Assembly: GCA_902702965.1 (NCBI GenBank)
Contig: CACRXP010000660.1
Location: 267,202-331,201 of the forward strand
Source of the DNA: Spirometra erinaceieuropaei
Lineage: Eukaryota > Platyhelminthes > Cestoda > Diphyllobothriidea > Diphyllobothriidae
Length of the DNA: 64,000 nt
Direction of reading: 5' to 3'
A program made the translations under genes and the position numbers. Shown here in pieces: positions 39,056 through 49,325 of this stretch (positions within the stretch are counted from its first letter, which is position 1; every line of letters starts with the position of its first letter). The notes beneath the pieces were generated by a model. The model was given only the letters and a program-made list of their open reading frames with translations, searched no databases and was not told the DNA's origin.

Positions 39056-39655
39056 TTAGTGACTCTGACAAACATTGGGACCACTCATTCGACTGCTAAC
39101 GGTCTTTGCGCATTTACAGGACGCTGGGCGTGCTGCATGAAGAATGTCTCGGAAACGTCCTGTGACACTTGACGATAGGCATAAAGGATCAGTCAGGCAT
39201 GCGAATTGAGCGGGTAAGTGGAAGGCGTAGAGACTGCGCCGTCTGATAGACAAGCTAGAACGGTTCATGCTGAGATTCTTTTTAAGATGAATTTCAGCAC
39301 CAAATAATTAGAGATGTCCGGAATCGACAACATGCGCGAGAATGGCGCTGCTTATGCTCCTAGTTTCGCCTTTTTCCAGCCATTCCGCGAGTTGTCCCCG
39401 TAGTCTCTTGGATAAGTGCCGACTCGTGTGACCAATATAACATGCCCCTCAAGAGAAAGTGAAGGGATAGATGCGCGCTGAAGTGGTCTGGGGTGGCAAC
39501 TTATCCTTACCTTCTCCGCGTGAAATAGAATTAGTAGAGAAGGATACTTGAACCCTTGCTGCTGGGAAGGTACGCGAGACAGCTTGATCGAGGCGTCTCT
39601 TTAGGAGTTCACTCGCAGCGTCCCCTGAAAAAGGGACTTTAGGCAACAGCGTTTT
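39056..39655 (-). pseudogene. Penelope-like endonuclease pseudogene, GIY-YIG type
   Basis: On the minus strand an open stretch (39646 to 39449) reads ASELLKRRLDQAVSRTFPAA and later GKDKLPPQ...ARIYPFTFS. This is the connector plus the GIY-like IYPF of a second Penelope family. An in-frame TGA sits where a conserved Cys is expected. Past it come ACYIGHTSRHLSKRL (YIG box at 39431-39439), then SISSAILAHVVDSGH and another stop, then a C-terminal HLKKN...SIRRRSLYA tract. Two nonsense codons and no RT make it a pseudogene. It differs clearly from the 41.6-kb copy, so at least two Penelope lineages are present. Confidence 0.75.
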
Positions 39656-40060
39656 CTTTTAGGCAGTCAATGTGGCGGGTTTTCCCGGTCGTTCGCAATT
39701 CTAGTTTCGAAGCAGTTGGCTTTCCTCTGATACAGGATGGGCAATTCTGCGGACCGCTGTGTCCTCATTTATCCAGGATTAAAATTGCGACGACTTTGTC
39801 TTGATGTGTTTCAAAAAGTGTAATCTCCTCCTACACCACTGTAAAAAAAGTGGGCTTTTTGCCTTACCCTTTAGGAAAAGCTTTCTCGGCGTAGCACTAT
39901 TTTCGAATATCAATGGCACCAGTGGGTTATTAGGGAAGTCATACTCTCGAGAATGTTTCCAAACAGCGACAGCCGATAGTCAGACTGCCATAGTGAACAA
40001 GTTGTCCTGAGTTTATGGTCACAAAGAATTCACCTCCTTAGATTTCGAAGTAGTTTATTC

Positions 40061-40545
40061 GGCGAAGTTTGACCCTGCATATCCAGTTGGTGGATACTAT
40101 GTAGTTAGCTTCCTTAACCAAATTTAATGAGTACGCTTTACATATATAACGCGTTTGTGCCTCGCGGGATGTTTATACACTGGCTTCGGTTACATCAAGT
40201 TTCAGTTAACACGCACTTTCCTGAGCAGGCCTCGAGCCCCGCTTACACTCGCCGGTTCTCCTATGGTGGCCATGCACAGCGAATTAAAATATGGTTCCCT
40301 CCAAGGTCTTCCAGTTATGACTGCGTCCTGTTTATCTTAATCCAACGAGTGGCTGTGTCTTGGGGATAGCGTCTACACAAAGCGTCGGTTAACACGCGCT
40401 TTCCTGCGAGTGTTCCCATCTCTGCCTATACTTACTTTCCCTTCTTAATCCAGCGAGTGACTCAGTTAGGAATGATAAATAGAATTGCTTTCATAAGCCA
40501 ACCATGCAATCTTAATCAAGTGGGGCTGCAAGACCAAACCTCGCC
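40061..40545. mobile_element. 485-bp TIR element, copy 1, exact 8-bp TSD
   Basis: The left TIR (40061-40090, starting ggcgaagtttgaccctgc) is matched by the inverted right TIR (40515-40545, ending ccaaacctcgcc). GTTTATTC is directly outside both ends (40053-40060 and 40546-40553), a perfect duplication. The interior has two loosely repeated subunits (tccaRcgagtg blocks). No coding capacity. Confidence 0.85.
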
Positions 40546-40621
40546 GTTTATTCAAATAAAAAACGCCCTCTTAAGGTCAAAAACAGAAGCTCATGAAAAT
40601 GAGTGGGTTCTGTACTAATCA

Positions 40622-41098
40622 CGTATGGTAGAGGAGCGCTCACTGATTGCTTTTACGGAACTCATTCGCCTCATTGTGCCTTAGGGCTCTCTCTGAAGAC
40701 CAACCAGCAGCCGTACAGTGGTGCATGATATAGGCAGTATGTTATTCCCGACAAAGACGAGGGAGACTGGAATGGCCACTTATGGCTTATTACCCACCGT
40801 CAGCCAGTCATGTCCAACTTGTGGAGATTGTGGAACACCTTGGGCTCGATCCCGCGACCTGTGGGTTAGGAGTCTAACGCCTTCAGCCACCGAGTCACGG
40901 GCTCGTTCCCACCTTGGTTGCAATCCGGAATATGCAATGATAGAGGGCGCTCACCGATTGGGGTTGGGTATGACTAACGGACGACGGCTACTAAGTCAGA
41001 AATGGCCATCCCAGTCTCCCTTGTCTTTGTCGACAATACCATTCTGCCTAATAAAATATGCTCTGCTAAGCGCTGATTCCTCTCTTAAGACCTGACGA
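40622..41098. mobile_element. SINE-like inverted dimer
   Basis: Head at 40627-40695, then tail and tRNA-like part on the minus strand (ctcgatcccgcgacctg at 40845-40861), then from 40965 a plus-strand tail. It lies between TIR-element copy 1 and the Penelope unit. Confidence 0.65.
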
Positions 41099-41264
41099 GT
41101 GGTAGTCCCTTACTTAAGCGACTAACCTCATGAATCCTAAGCCGTCGCAACAAATCTGAGTGCCGATACAAGCGAAGATGCGGGTTCCAGGAACTAGTTG
41201 ATCAGAAGAAGAAGAAGAAGAAGAAGAAGAAGAATAAGCGATCGCTGGAACAGGGTCTTTATTG

Positions 41265-41306
41265 GTCTGACGTTTCGGGTTCTCACTTGGACCCATCATC
41301 AGAGAC
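41265..41306 (-). ncRNA. Hammerhead ribozyme motif in left Penelope LTR
   Basis: Read on the minus strand: stem I 5' GUCU, core CUGAUGA, one extra U, stem II GGGU/ACCC with a ten-base loop, GAAA, palindromic stem III ACGU, cleavage position C, and stem I 3' AGAC pairing perfectly with GUCU. Every core base of a type I hammerhead with a minimal stem III is present. The unpaired U before stem II is non-canonical. The minimal ACGU stem III resembles hammerheads that act as dimers. Confidence 0.75.
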
Positions 41307-41578
41307 AGTGGCAGAAAAGGGTGCCACTGTCAGCTTCACCTCATCGGTTCACCGATCTGGAGCCGGCGCAGTAGTGAGAGCAGTAAAGTACATCACCGCC
41401 TTTAGACGTTTATCGATTGGCCTCTAGGGCCCCTAACCGCTACACCCTGCGACTCGCTTGTCGTCATTACATTGTTCTGGAACTTGCATTACAGTCCGGT
41501 GTTCACACCCAGTGATCAGTCTATGAAGTGGGTAGTAACACACCACCCTTTTCCTTTTAAAGAAACCCATTAGAATAG

Positions 41579-42082
41579 TTGCCAAGTGCGAATGAATGCA
41601 TGGAAGAAAAAGTATACCAATTTCAGTGGATGGCTTTGTTCGCGCATCGCCCAGTATTTGCTAAGTCTACTGTTGGAATTGCACACCGCCCCAAAGCCAC
41701 CATGCGCAACAGGGTCATGAAGATCAAAGACCGGTTAAAACCTGACGAGCAATCTGGAGTAGTGTATCGCATTCCGTGTCAAAATTGTCCTTGTAACTAC
41801 ACAGGACAGACTGGACGCATACTCGGATCGCGCATACATGAACATAAGCTGGCTGTGCGGCGAGGCGACGCATTATCACAAGTGGCCGCCCACACCTACG
41901 AAATGGGTCACGAGTTTGACTTCGTAGCCATCAAAATAGTCGCCCACGCCGGAAACAAAACAGGCCGAGAATTGATTGAAGCCTGGGCCTCGGATGAGAA
42001 CTCGGTCAATCGATTTATCGATCTGGCGCCGGCGTACAGAGCCCTTCGTAGTCACCTCCAGTCGTGCGACGTCGGTCGATGA
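41579..42082 (+). CDS. Penelope-like GIY-YIG endonuclease domain, RT missing
   Basis: A 167-residue open frame matching the C-terminal endonuclease of Penelope-like retroelements, which nicks target DNA for reverse transcription. It holds the RT-endonuclease connector (HRPKATMRNRVMKIKDRLKP, residues 36-55), the GIY-equivalent VVY at 61-63, Cys67 and Cys70, the YIG-equivalent YTG at 74-76, RIHEH at 85-89 with the conserved Arg, His105 and His111 (with the Cys pair a CCHH arrangement), the catalytic Glu region RELIEAW at 130-136, and the closing SVNRFID motif. The frame is intact but begins without an RT, so it is probably a fragment. The first residue listed is not a proven start. Confidence 0.85.
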   Translation: MPSANECMEEKVYQFQWMALFAHRPVFAKSTVGIAHRPKATMRNRVMKIKDRLKPDEQSGVVYRIPCQNCPCNYTGQTGRILGSRIHEHKLAVRRGDALSQVAAHTYEMGHEFDFVAIKIVAHAGNKTGRELIEAWASDENSVNRFIDLAPAYRALRSHLQSCDVGR

Positions 42083-42130
42083 TTGGGTCTACGTGCCTTA
42101 TAACTGCCGCTTGTCTTGTTTCTGCCACTA

Positions 42131-42170
42131 CCTCTGACGATGGACTCCTGTACGAGTCTGAAAGCTCAGG
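42131..42170 (+). ncRNA. Hammerhead ribozyme motif in right Penelope LTR
   Basis: Plus strand: stem I CCU/AGG, core CUGACGA, one extra U, stem II GGACUC/GAGUCU (one G-U pair) with a six-base loop, GAAA, palindromic stem III AGCU, cleavage C. Stems I, II and III all differ from the left copy yet still pair, which is covariation. The core also keeps the same extra U. Confidence 0.75.
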
Positions 42171-42680
42171 ATAATAAACGAATTGTTCCGGTGCTCGACT
42201 CTTCTTCTTCTTCTTCTTCTTCTTCTTCTTCTTCTTCTTCTTCAAATAAGTCTACTTTTTCTAGTTTGATTATTGCCAGGAAATCAAGTTATTCAACCAT
42301 CGTGATGGTAAAGGACTATCCATTAGGTTGTATCCAGCAGATCTTGTCGGGGTTATCCCCCTCCCCAAAACCTTTTCAGCTTCAGTGATCTTGTAGTTCC
42401 GGATGGATAATTACATAGAAGGCAGATGGGTGGGTGAACGTTTTAATCTACCGGCCCGACTTGTACGAGCGCTTAAATAGTCTGACTTACTTGCGGTAGA
42501 TGCTTGCATGTGAATACGTCTCGAAGGTGTCATTTTGCCAGGCTCTGGCTAGGCCTCGTTCATAACAGTATACTTGAAGTAAAAAGCGTAGCGGGTTGGA
42601 GGGCAAGAAAGGGCAACCGACAAACTCAGTGGAATTAGAGATCGTTTGGGTAATCAGGGGAGTGGAAGGGGAGAAAGAAA

Positions 42681-43233
42681 GGCGAGGTTTGGTCCTGCAG
42701 CCCCACTTGATCGATACCGTATTCTTAGCTTTCTAGAAAAAATTTAACAAATGTGAATACGCTGGCGTTACGAATATCACGAATTCGCATCTTCCTTACC
42801 CCTTTGATCCAGCGAATGACTGTGCCACGGGGGGAGGAGTGCTTATACGTCAGCCTCGGTTACTCCAGGAACAAGTTTACATGCACGCATTTCGAGCCAT
42901 CTTTATTATGTCAGTCCAGCGAGCAGCGAAGTTGACTGGCTGATGGAATCGTTCGGACGGTGTGGAACTCAGTCGGTTCCACCATAGTGGCCATGTGCTG
43001 CGAATTACCACGCCGTTGCCTCCGTGGCCTCCAGTTGTGATTGCGCCCTCTTTATCCTTTTAATCTAACTGGTGCTGCGTCGGGGAGAGGAGTGTGTACA
43101 GTGCGCCCTCACTAGCCTCCCTGTGCGTGTTTCGAAGTCGGCTTGCGCTCTCCTACCCTTCCTAATCCAGTTAGTGGCTAAGTTAGGTATGTTATCCAAT
43201 ATTGCTAGTGGGGCTGCAGAACAAAACCTCGCT
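42681..43233. mobile_element. 553-bp TIR element, copy 2 of the same family
   Basis: Left TIR 42681-42711 (ggcgaggtttggtcctgcag...) and inverted right TIR ending in aaaacctcgct. The interior aligns with copy 1 (catagtggccatg, tccagttRtgaytgcg, ttaatccagYgagtg blocks). Flanks GAAAGAAA and GAGAGAAG agree at 6 of 8, so it is older than copy 1. Confidence 0.75.
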
Positions 43234-43699
43234 GAGAGAAGGCTGGGCTGAGTAACAATGATCAGAAGGGATAATTTATGTGGCAGTTCTGTTAGGGCTG
43301 TCGCTGTACCTATACCATAGTGACCTACGTACACGGAACTCAAATTCAAATGGCTTCCCCATTGCTTTCGAATAGTCATGCCGGCAGGTGCTCCTTACTT
43401 CTCTGTGAAAGCCATGTCAGTATGTCGCTGCTGTCATGCAGTAGTAAGAACTTCGCATGGATTTTTTTTGAATGTTTTTCGTGGAGGCTGCGGGGCTACA
43501 TTTGTGATACTCATATTCCCAGATGTGGTTATTCTAACAGACCTACCTCGCCACACTTAACGCTCATGGTGATATATGACACCAGTAGTGCGTACAAATT
43601 GAGTGCGGAAAGGCGTGATGTGTACACATTTCCACTTGGTGCGGAGAAACTTTGCGTACACTGATGCTAAAGTTGGGAGGTTTCGTTCTCCCCCCTATC

Positions 43700-43722
43700 C
43701 CCCTCCCTCCCTCCCTCCCTCC
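43700..43722. repeat. (CCCT)n microsatellite
   Basis: Five to six CCCT units. Confidence 0.85.
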
Positions 43723-44401
43723 TTTTCTCTCCTCTTCTTTTGTTCTATGGGAACGGTCGAGCAGCTGTTGGAAAATTAGACATCGGAGAAGATCAAAAAA
43801 TGCGTTGGCGTGACCGAGGATATTTTTAGCTGGACTCCAGCCTCTAAAGGTGAATGCGCGTTTCTTCGAGTTGCAAGCATATGCCGTTCTGCGCCTCTTG
43901 GCGGGAATATTGCTTCAATAATAGTCACATTTATCGTTACTAGCAGGCTCTGCTGACGAAAAACCGATGGTGATTTTGTTCTTCTAGGAGTAGCTGCAAC
44001 CGTGTCCGCTAGGTAGAACATTTAAAACAATGCACAGCTGGCAGGCTGCTCGTTCATGTTCAATGTTTCTCTTCCGGTGCTTAGTCAGAAGTTGAGTTGG
44101 ATGCTTCACCACGATGTCGGGCAGAAAAGAAGTGTTACCAGATTATAGCGTTATGCGTCCAAACAGTGAAAATACAATAACTTGTCTACGACGCTGCTTC
44201 ATCCGAAATCTCTTTGTCTCCGGTAATCTTCTCGCCCGTTTCATTTCCGTGAATTAATTAAAATTGCGCGTATGATTTTCTCACAATTTCGATGCTTATG
44301 TAAAATTGGTTGTTTTGTCTGGAAATGTTCAGCAAAAGTCTAATTTAAAAGCCCTTACTGAATTTATGTATTCATGCATACATTTACGCACATGCATACA
44401 T

Positions 44402-44785
44402 ACATATATACAATGGTAGGGGGCGCTCACCGATCTTTCATACGGAACTCACTCGTTCCGTTGTGAGTTAAGGGCTCTCTCTCTCTCTCTCCAGCTCAAC
44501 CAGCAGCCGCACCGCGGCGCATGATATATAGGCAGAATGGAATTACCGAAAAAGACAAGGGAGACTGGAATGGCCATTTCTGGCTTATTAGCTGTCGTCA
44601 GCCAGCCATACCCAAGCCTGGTGGGTAGAGGCGTGGACTTCTAAACCAACAGGTCGCGAGTTCGAGGCTCGGGTGTTCCACACTTCGGGCTTGGGTATGG
44701 CTGGCTGACGACGGCTAATAAGTCAGAAATGGCCATTCCAGTCTCCCTTGTCTTTGTCGGTAATTCCATCCTGCCCATACATATA
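44402..44785. mobile_element. SINE-like inverted dimer, best-preserved copy
   Basis: Head and tail on the minus strand (44412-44617) switch directly into a plus-strand tRNA-like part (ggtgggtagaggcgtggac; gcgagttcgaggctcggg at about 44655) and a plus-strand tail to 44780. The two tails are near-perfect inverted copies. Confidence 0.7.
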
Positions 44786-44796
44786 TACATATATCG

Positions 44797-44935
44797 AGGT
44801 AGTAATGTCTGAAATTATTACGCGCAGAGCATGGAATTAAGTGACCGGAACATGAGTTCTTGGGGTCAGACCCGAAAACTCAGTTAACAGTTAAGTTGGT
44901 GAAAACTAGCAACCGTGGAATGACCGCGCAATGCG
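44797..44935. repeat. Inverted fragment of the about 350-bp unit
   Basis: ggaacatgagttcttggggt and cagacccgaaaactca read as the reverse complement of 45340-45385. Confidence 0.5.
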
Positions 44936-45209
44936 TACTCTGCAAACAATTAGTACTACTAGTAGTCTAATCTTATGACAGGTGATCATATCCTACGCCC
45001 GAGATAGGTACTAGCTAAAAGTCCAGGCACGTGTTTCTCCGATGGTTCTGCTATAGCATGACACAGCTGCGAGGGGTTCGGCTCCTCAATGGGTCCTCCA
45101 ACGTTCATTAAGCTGTTTTTGTTAATATAAACGCAAGAGAATGATCCGGATAGTATTTATAGAAAATATAATGGTAGGGCGCAAAGTTAAGTATATCTGG
45201 CATGAACGT

Positions 45210-45582
45210 TTGGAGGTCAGAGTACTGTATAATAGTCCATTATATAAAATTTACAATACTAGTTATACTACTCGGTCATAGAACAAACATTACGTACTTG
45301 TCCCACAGTAGGTGGTTGTCTCTGACCCAAATGTTCATTGACATTTCGGGTCTGACCATAAAACATCATGTTGCGGACACTGAAATTCACGTCCTGCAAT
45401 TTATAATTTCTAAAATGATTACCTTGATTAGTCTCTGGAATTCGCATATCAGAAACCACATAGAGAACGCAGGAGGACCGTACCCCCTTGACAGCTGAAT
45501 AATGTGGCAGCAGAAACATTGGCGAAACATGCTTCTAGGCTTTTAGCTAGTGCCATTGTCGGGAGTACGGTAGAACCATCTG
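45210..45582. repeat. Second copy of the about 350-bp direct-repeat unit
   Basis: Shares cattgacatttcgggtctga, ctctggaattcgcat...agaaacc, ggcgaaacatgcttct and gtcgggagtacggtag blocks with 7045-7310, in the same order. Confidence 0.6.
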
Positions 45583-45599
45583 TGGCACACATATATATA

Positions 45600-48354
45600 T
45601 ATATATATTTACTTCTTATGTAGCACTCCTTATCCATCAATAAGTGGATTTCGCATATCACAATACCAAAATGTGTTAAACTATCCGGAATACGTTTGAC
45701 GCGGGGTGCACGTTTCTATACATATTTAGGATTTCACAACTAACAATTACTGAAAGCGTTCAATAGATCTAGGTAATACCAGAATGAGACATCTCCACAC
45801 GCAACAAATGCTAGAATGAGTCTGTAAAATTTGCATAACATGCATTTAGGTCTAGAAAAGCTATTGATGTTTTACTACGGGTCTTCCAGCTGGTGTCAAA
45901 CAAAACACCCAAATTACGACTGCCCCAAGAAAAAAGTGGTCTCCTTGCAACCTTCCTACAAGGAGGGCGTTATTTTGTGTGCAATAGTTTGAGAGTTAAC
46001 TTACTTTATAAAACCATACATGACATTATCATGTTCATTTTATTCGAAGTGGTGTGCATGTTTGTATGCGCCCATTTGCGTTCTGCGACGCGAGCCCGTT
46101 AGAGGCACCATGGGCGCCTTCTTCGATGGTCAGCTGACATGAATTTAGAATCTTAGGCGTGTAGCTCGGGACTGGGTTAACATTGTCTGATTAGGCCAAG
46201 CAATCCAGAATGGTCATTCCTGTATTAATATTGGTTTACGTAATTTACACACTAACCGTGTTTAAGTAGGAGTTTTCTACTATCGAGATAGATATAAGGG
46301 TGCTCGCAGCACCTTCTTTCCAAAACTAATACACCTAAAAAATAAGTAACATTTATGCTGGGGTCCATATTTATCAGCATCGCAATGAATCTTCTAAAAC
46401 TCACTTCCCTGATTAAACGCCCATAAGAACATGTGTTGTAATGCTGACAACGAACGAGTGACAACTGCAGATTTTTTTATTTTCTCTACCACCTTCCAAT
46501 AATCCATTTAGTTTACGCACACCCTCCCTCCGACGGTACGAGCGTTTTTTCTCCGCCTAGGATTTCCATAATTCATAATGCGATTAGACCTATTTACGCC
46601 TAAGGCGTTTCCATAAATAACCGCGCAATTGGATACCGAGAGACGGGTCCGCTATTACCGATAGGAAAATGCAGGCACAAGTAGTGACGGAAAGCGGAAA
46701 TGTCACTCTGCGATCCACGTCGTAGGGGGGTGGGGGGGGGCTCCCCTACCAGGATGTGCACCTCGCATAGGGCGAAGGCCCACTCAGCGAAAGCTAGCAA
46801 TATTTAATGACAAGCGTCTATGAAGATGGTCTTTCATCGGAGTACCCAGACAGTAATGAAAGTATGCCGCATTTATGCTGATAGGATTCCTTGTTGTTTT
46901 TTGCTCGATCAGCCAGTGTTATGATCTTGAAAGCAGATAAATATGCCTGATGTTTCTGGCCCCCACGGAGGTTATCTCCAACTAGAAATCTGTGAAAAAA
47001 TTCGAATCAACCGACTGCGAGGGCGTTAAGAAGCCCTCCAGCAACATTTGAGTGAGACGCAAACACATCCGCCGGCTCTGGTAAAAACTTCCAGTACGTT
47101 TTTCAGAGAGGTGGGCTGAAATTATTATCGCACAGGCGAACCTGTCGTCATTCTTACAACTACACACCTTTACTCACGAATGCACGCCTATCATGCTGTG
47201 TCTGCGGCCTTTGCCAAGCCAAGTTTTTTTCAGATTGCATCAAAGTCTCTGCAAAATTGAGCTACCGACTGTAAATGACCATTTTGCTCATTCCGTTTTT
47301 GGCACTAATTCAGCAGTCCATAAGCAGACGCTACCGTGGCATCTAGCAAATGACATCTTGCAAAAAACTCGAAACTTCGGGGATGAAATAAGCTGTCACT
47401 AAAAAACCTCCTGTTTTCCACAATTGGGCACATTAAAGACTCCAGCATGTAACTTTCTTTCTTTTAAAACTCCCACGACGCCGTATCGCCCAAAAATAAA
47501 TAACTTAACTTCATTCCTCAAAGGATTGCGACTTAGAGTCCGCCTCAAGAGTACTGACATTGAAAGTAACGCCTTTCTTATCCTGTAAGCCCATTTGTCT
47601 ACCTGTTAGTTTGATGGTGGGAATCTTATGGAAGACTAAGCATGTGCGAATCAACGGGTTTCCTAGGAAAGAAAATAAGTAAAGTTGAGAAAAAAACTAC
47701 TGAGTGCAGTTCGCAAAATCTGGAGCCTATCAGACGTCAGATTAGCAAGAATATATGTCCTCTCGATGGGCTTATCTTCACGAAGGGGTTTCTGAGTTGT
47801 GCACCGGGATTAACCGGGCGTGCAAAGAAGTGACGATTGCTGACGAAAAACGCATTCTCCCCATGCGGATATTTCTGAGAAAATATAGTCTGAAAAAAGT
47901 GTTTAGGAGTTTCGTATTGAACATGCCGTTGCGGAGTCTGATGGGGCTAAATATGAAGTAGACAAGAGACCGTTCAAATTTCAGTTAGGCTCAAGGCATC
48001 CTTCCGTAACTCGTTGAGAGAACGTCCGCAGGACTGCTATCAAGACGTCGGGGTTGAGACGCTTTTATGTGGACGAGGAACTTTCATTGTATGCTGCGGA
48101 AAATTACTACCATGTTTACAGGCATAAACGTACGCGGTATGGTCGTGCTGATCTAATTAACCTTCCTGTCTTTTCGGGCGACGCACGATAAACATAATCA
48201 CTTTCTATTTCATCAAAATACACCTAAAGAGCAATCGTTTGTGTTATATTTACAAGTAAACGTTTTCCTAATCTCAGTCGTTTAAGTTTTCAACTATATA
48301 AGAGCATAACGCTAACTTTCGAGACAATTGTTTTTTTACATTTATTTCATCTAG
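45600..48354. other. Intronic sequence before exon C
   Basis: Unremarkable AT-rich intron; short frames only. A T-rich tract precedes the acceptor at 48353-48354. Confidence 0.5.
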
Positions 48355-48425
48355 GCAAAACCGTCCCCCAGAACAAAATCAACCAAAACTGCACCGGAGC
48401 GTTACCAGCTGAAGCAGATGCTCTG
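48355..48425 (+). other. Alternative short form of exon C (internal donor)
   Basis: Within exon C the bases gctctg|gtgagtaag form a nearly ideal splice donor at 48426, better matched to consensus than the downstream donor at 49056. Its use would leave a 71-nt exon that ends in phase 0, compatible with exon D. The skipped part, 48426-49055, is 630 nt or exactly 210 codons. Whether it is used cannot be told from DNA. Confidence 0.4.
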
Positions 48426-49055
48426 GTGAGTAAGGCAACAACGCATCTGCAAACGTCCCCTAACCTAAAAATGTCCAAAGACCAGTCCGCGGAAACCTCC
48501 GTGTGTTCCACTGATGCGTCTTCCAAGACGACTACCACGACACCATCCACCGCAGGTGTCAACACGCCCACTGGCAGCGGCGGCGGAGGTGATAAGAAGG
48601 GCACAGAAGCCGGTCTTATGATGCATTTCCCGGGACTGCTACCAGGCGGCGTCTTCCCCCTCTGTCCCTCGCATCCCCACCACCATCATCCCCTTGTCCC
48701 GCAGTTCTACGGTGCACCCTCTCTGCCCTTTCACCCAGATCAGATATCCTCAATGACCTTACGTCCGGGCTTCTTTGCGGGACCTCCTCAATTTCATCCC
48801 TCTCCGTCGGCCCCGCCGGGGACGTCGTCGCAACCGGGTCCCCCGCCACCAGCACCACCTCCGCCACCGCCCACCTTCATGGCGCCCTTCAATCCCTACT
48901 TTATACCTCATCCCACAATGTTGCCACCACACTCTGTCTACCATTATCCCTGTGAGTTCCTTGCCGGTCCCCCGCAATTCAAGCCAACTTCCAGTTTCAC
49001 AGAGGAGGAGTGCGCCGCCATCCTCAAGGTCCTTTCGAAGATTTCGCAACCCAAG
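48355..49055 (+). CDS. Coding exon C, long Pro/His/Phe-rich exon
   Basis: The largest exon: 701 nt, phase 1 in and phase 0 out. Acceptor is tttcatctag after a T-rich tract; donor is cccaag|gtgaga. It encodes about residues 131-364. In order: a Lys/Gln/Asn-rich start, a Ser/Thr-rich stretch with TTTTTPSTAG, a Gly-rich linker, then a hydrophobic-proline region with HPHHHH, repeated GPPQF motifs (AGPPQFHP and AGPPQFKP), a run of prolines around 48840-48875, and a final helix-like segment EEECAAILKVLSKISQ. Codons are GC-rich compared with the AT-rich intron flanks, which supports real coding sequence. A second, stronger donor lies inside the exon at 48426. The product could be a transcriptional co-regulator or RNA-associated protein, but I do not recognise a family. 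Confidence 0.85.
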
Positions 49056-49194
49056 GTGAGATCAATATTTTGAGCGTCTGACACGACAATCGATTTTATT
49101 TGGGAGGTTGAGGCCACTGGAAAACACATTTGACGCAATACTTAGCGAATAATTGTGCTGGTATTCGTTACCGGCGAAACGGTGAGCGCCGGTA

Positions 49195-49325
49195 ATCGAT
49201 TAGGACGAAAAATTTACGATTGGTGAAGCAAGGATTTTATTCGTCTGACACTTCAGATTCTCACTCAAACCCAGAGCAGATACAGAGAGAGCGGTGATGG
49301 ACGCAAAAGGGTGCAGTGTATGAAG
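49195..49325 (-). mobile_element. Decayed Penelope-type terminal repeat
   Basis: Aligns with 41240-41335 in the same orientation (shared blocks: aggattttattcgtctgac, ttctcactcaaaccca, aaaagggtgcagtg versus aaaagggtgccactg). The hammerhead core is eroded: CUGAUGA is changed and GAAACGUC reads GAAGUGUC. It is an old, presumably inactive LTR lying just downstream of exon C. Confidence 0.6.

Larger units (their letters stand above)
41204..42243 (+). mobile_element. Penelope-like element remnant, inverted terminal repeats
   Basis: A compact unit bounded by a (GAA)10 tract on the left and a (CTT)14 tract on the right, so the microsatellites are themselves inverted. Inside them lie inverted, diverged terminal repeats (about 41235-41330 and 42110-42200), each with a hammerhead ribozyme fold. 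Between them is an open frame for the Penelope-type GIY-YIG endonuclease. The reverse transcriptase that should precede the endonuclease is missing, so the copy is 5'-truncated or rearranged. Inverted terminal repeat arrangements and hammerhead motifs are known for Penelope-like elements. Confidence 0.8.

Noticed and set aside
42015..42388. Lys- and Ser-run frames on both strands
   Set aside because: Products of the (CTT)14 tract at the end of the Penelope unit.
44860..45390. Hammerhead-like string (GGGUCAGACCC followed by GAAA) in the about 350-bp repeat
   Set aside because: The stem II-like hairpin and GAAA are present, but the CUGANGA core is absent in all three copies.
48616..49138. Antisense and alternative-frame reading of exon C (Arg-rich frames)
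   Set aside because: Shadows of the sense frame; only the sense frame is supported by splice sites and phases.
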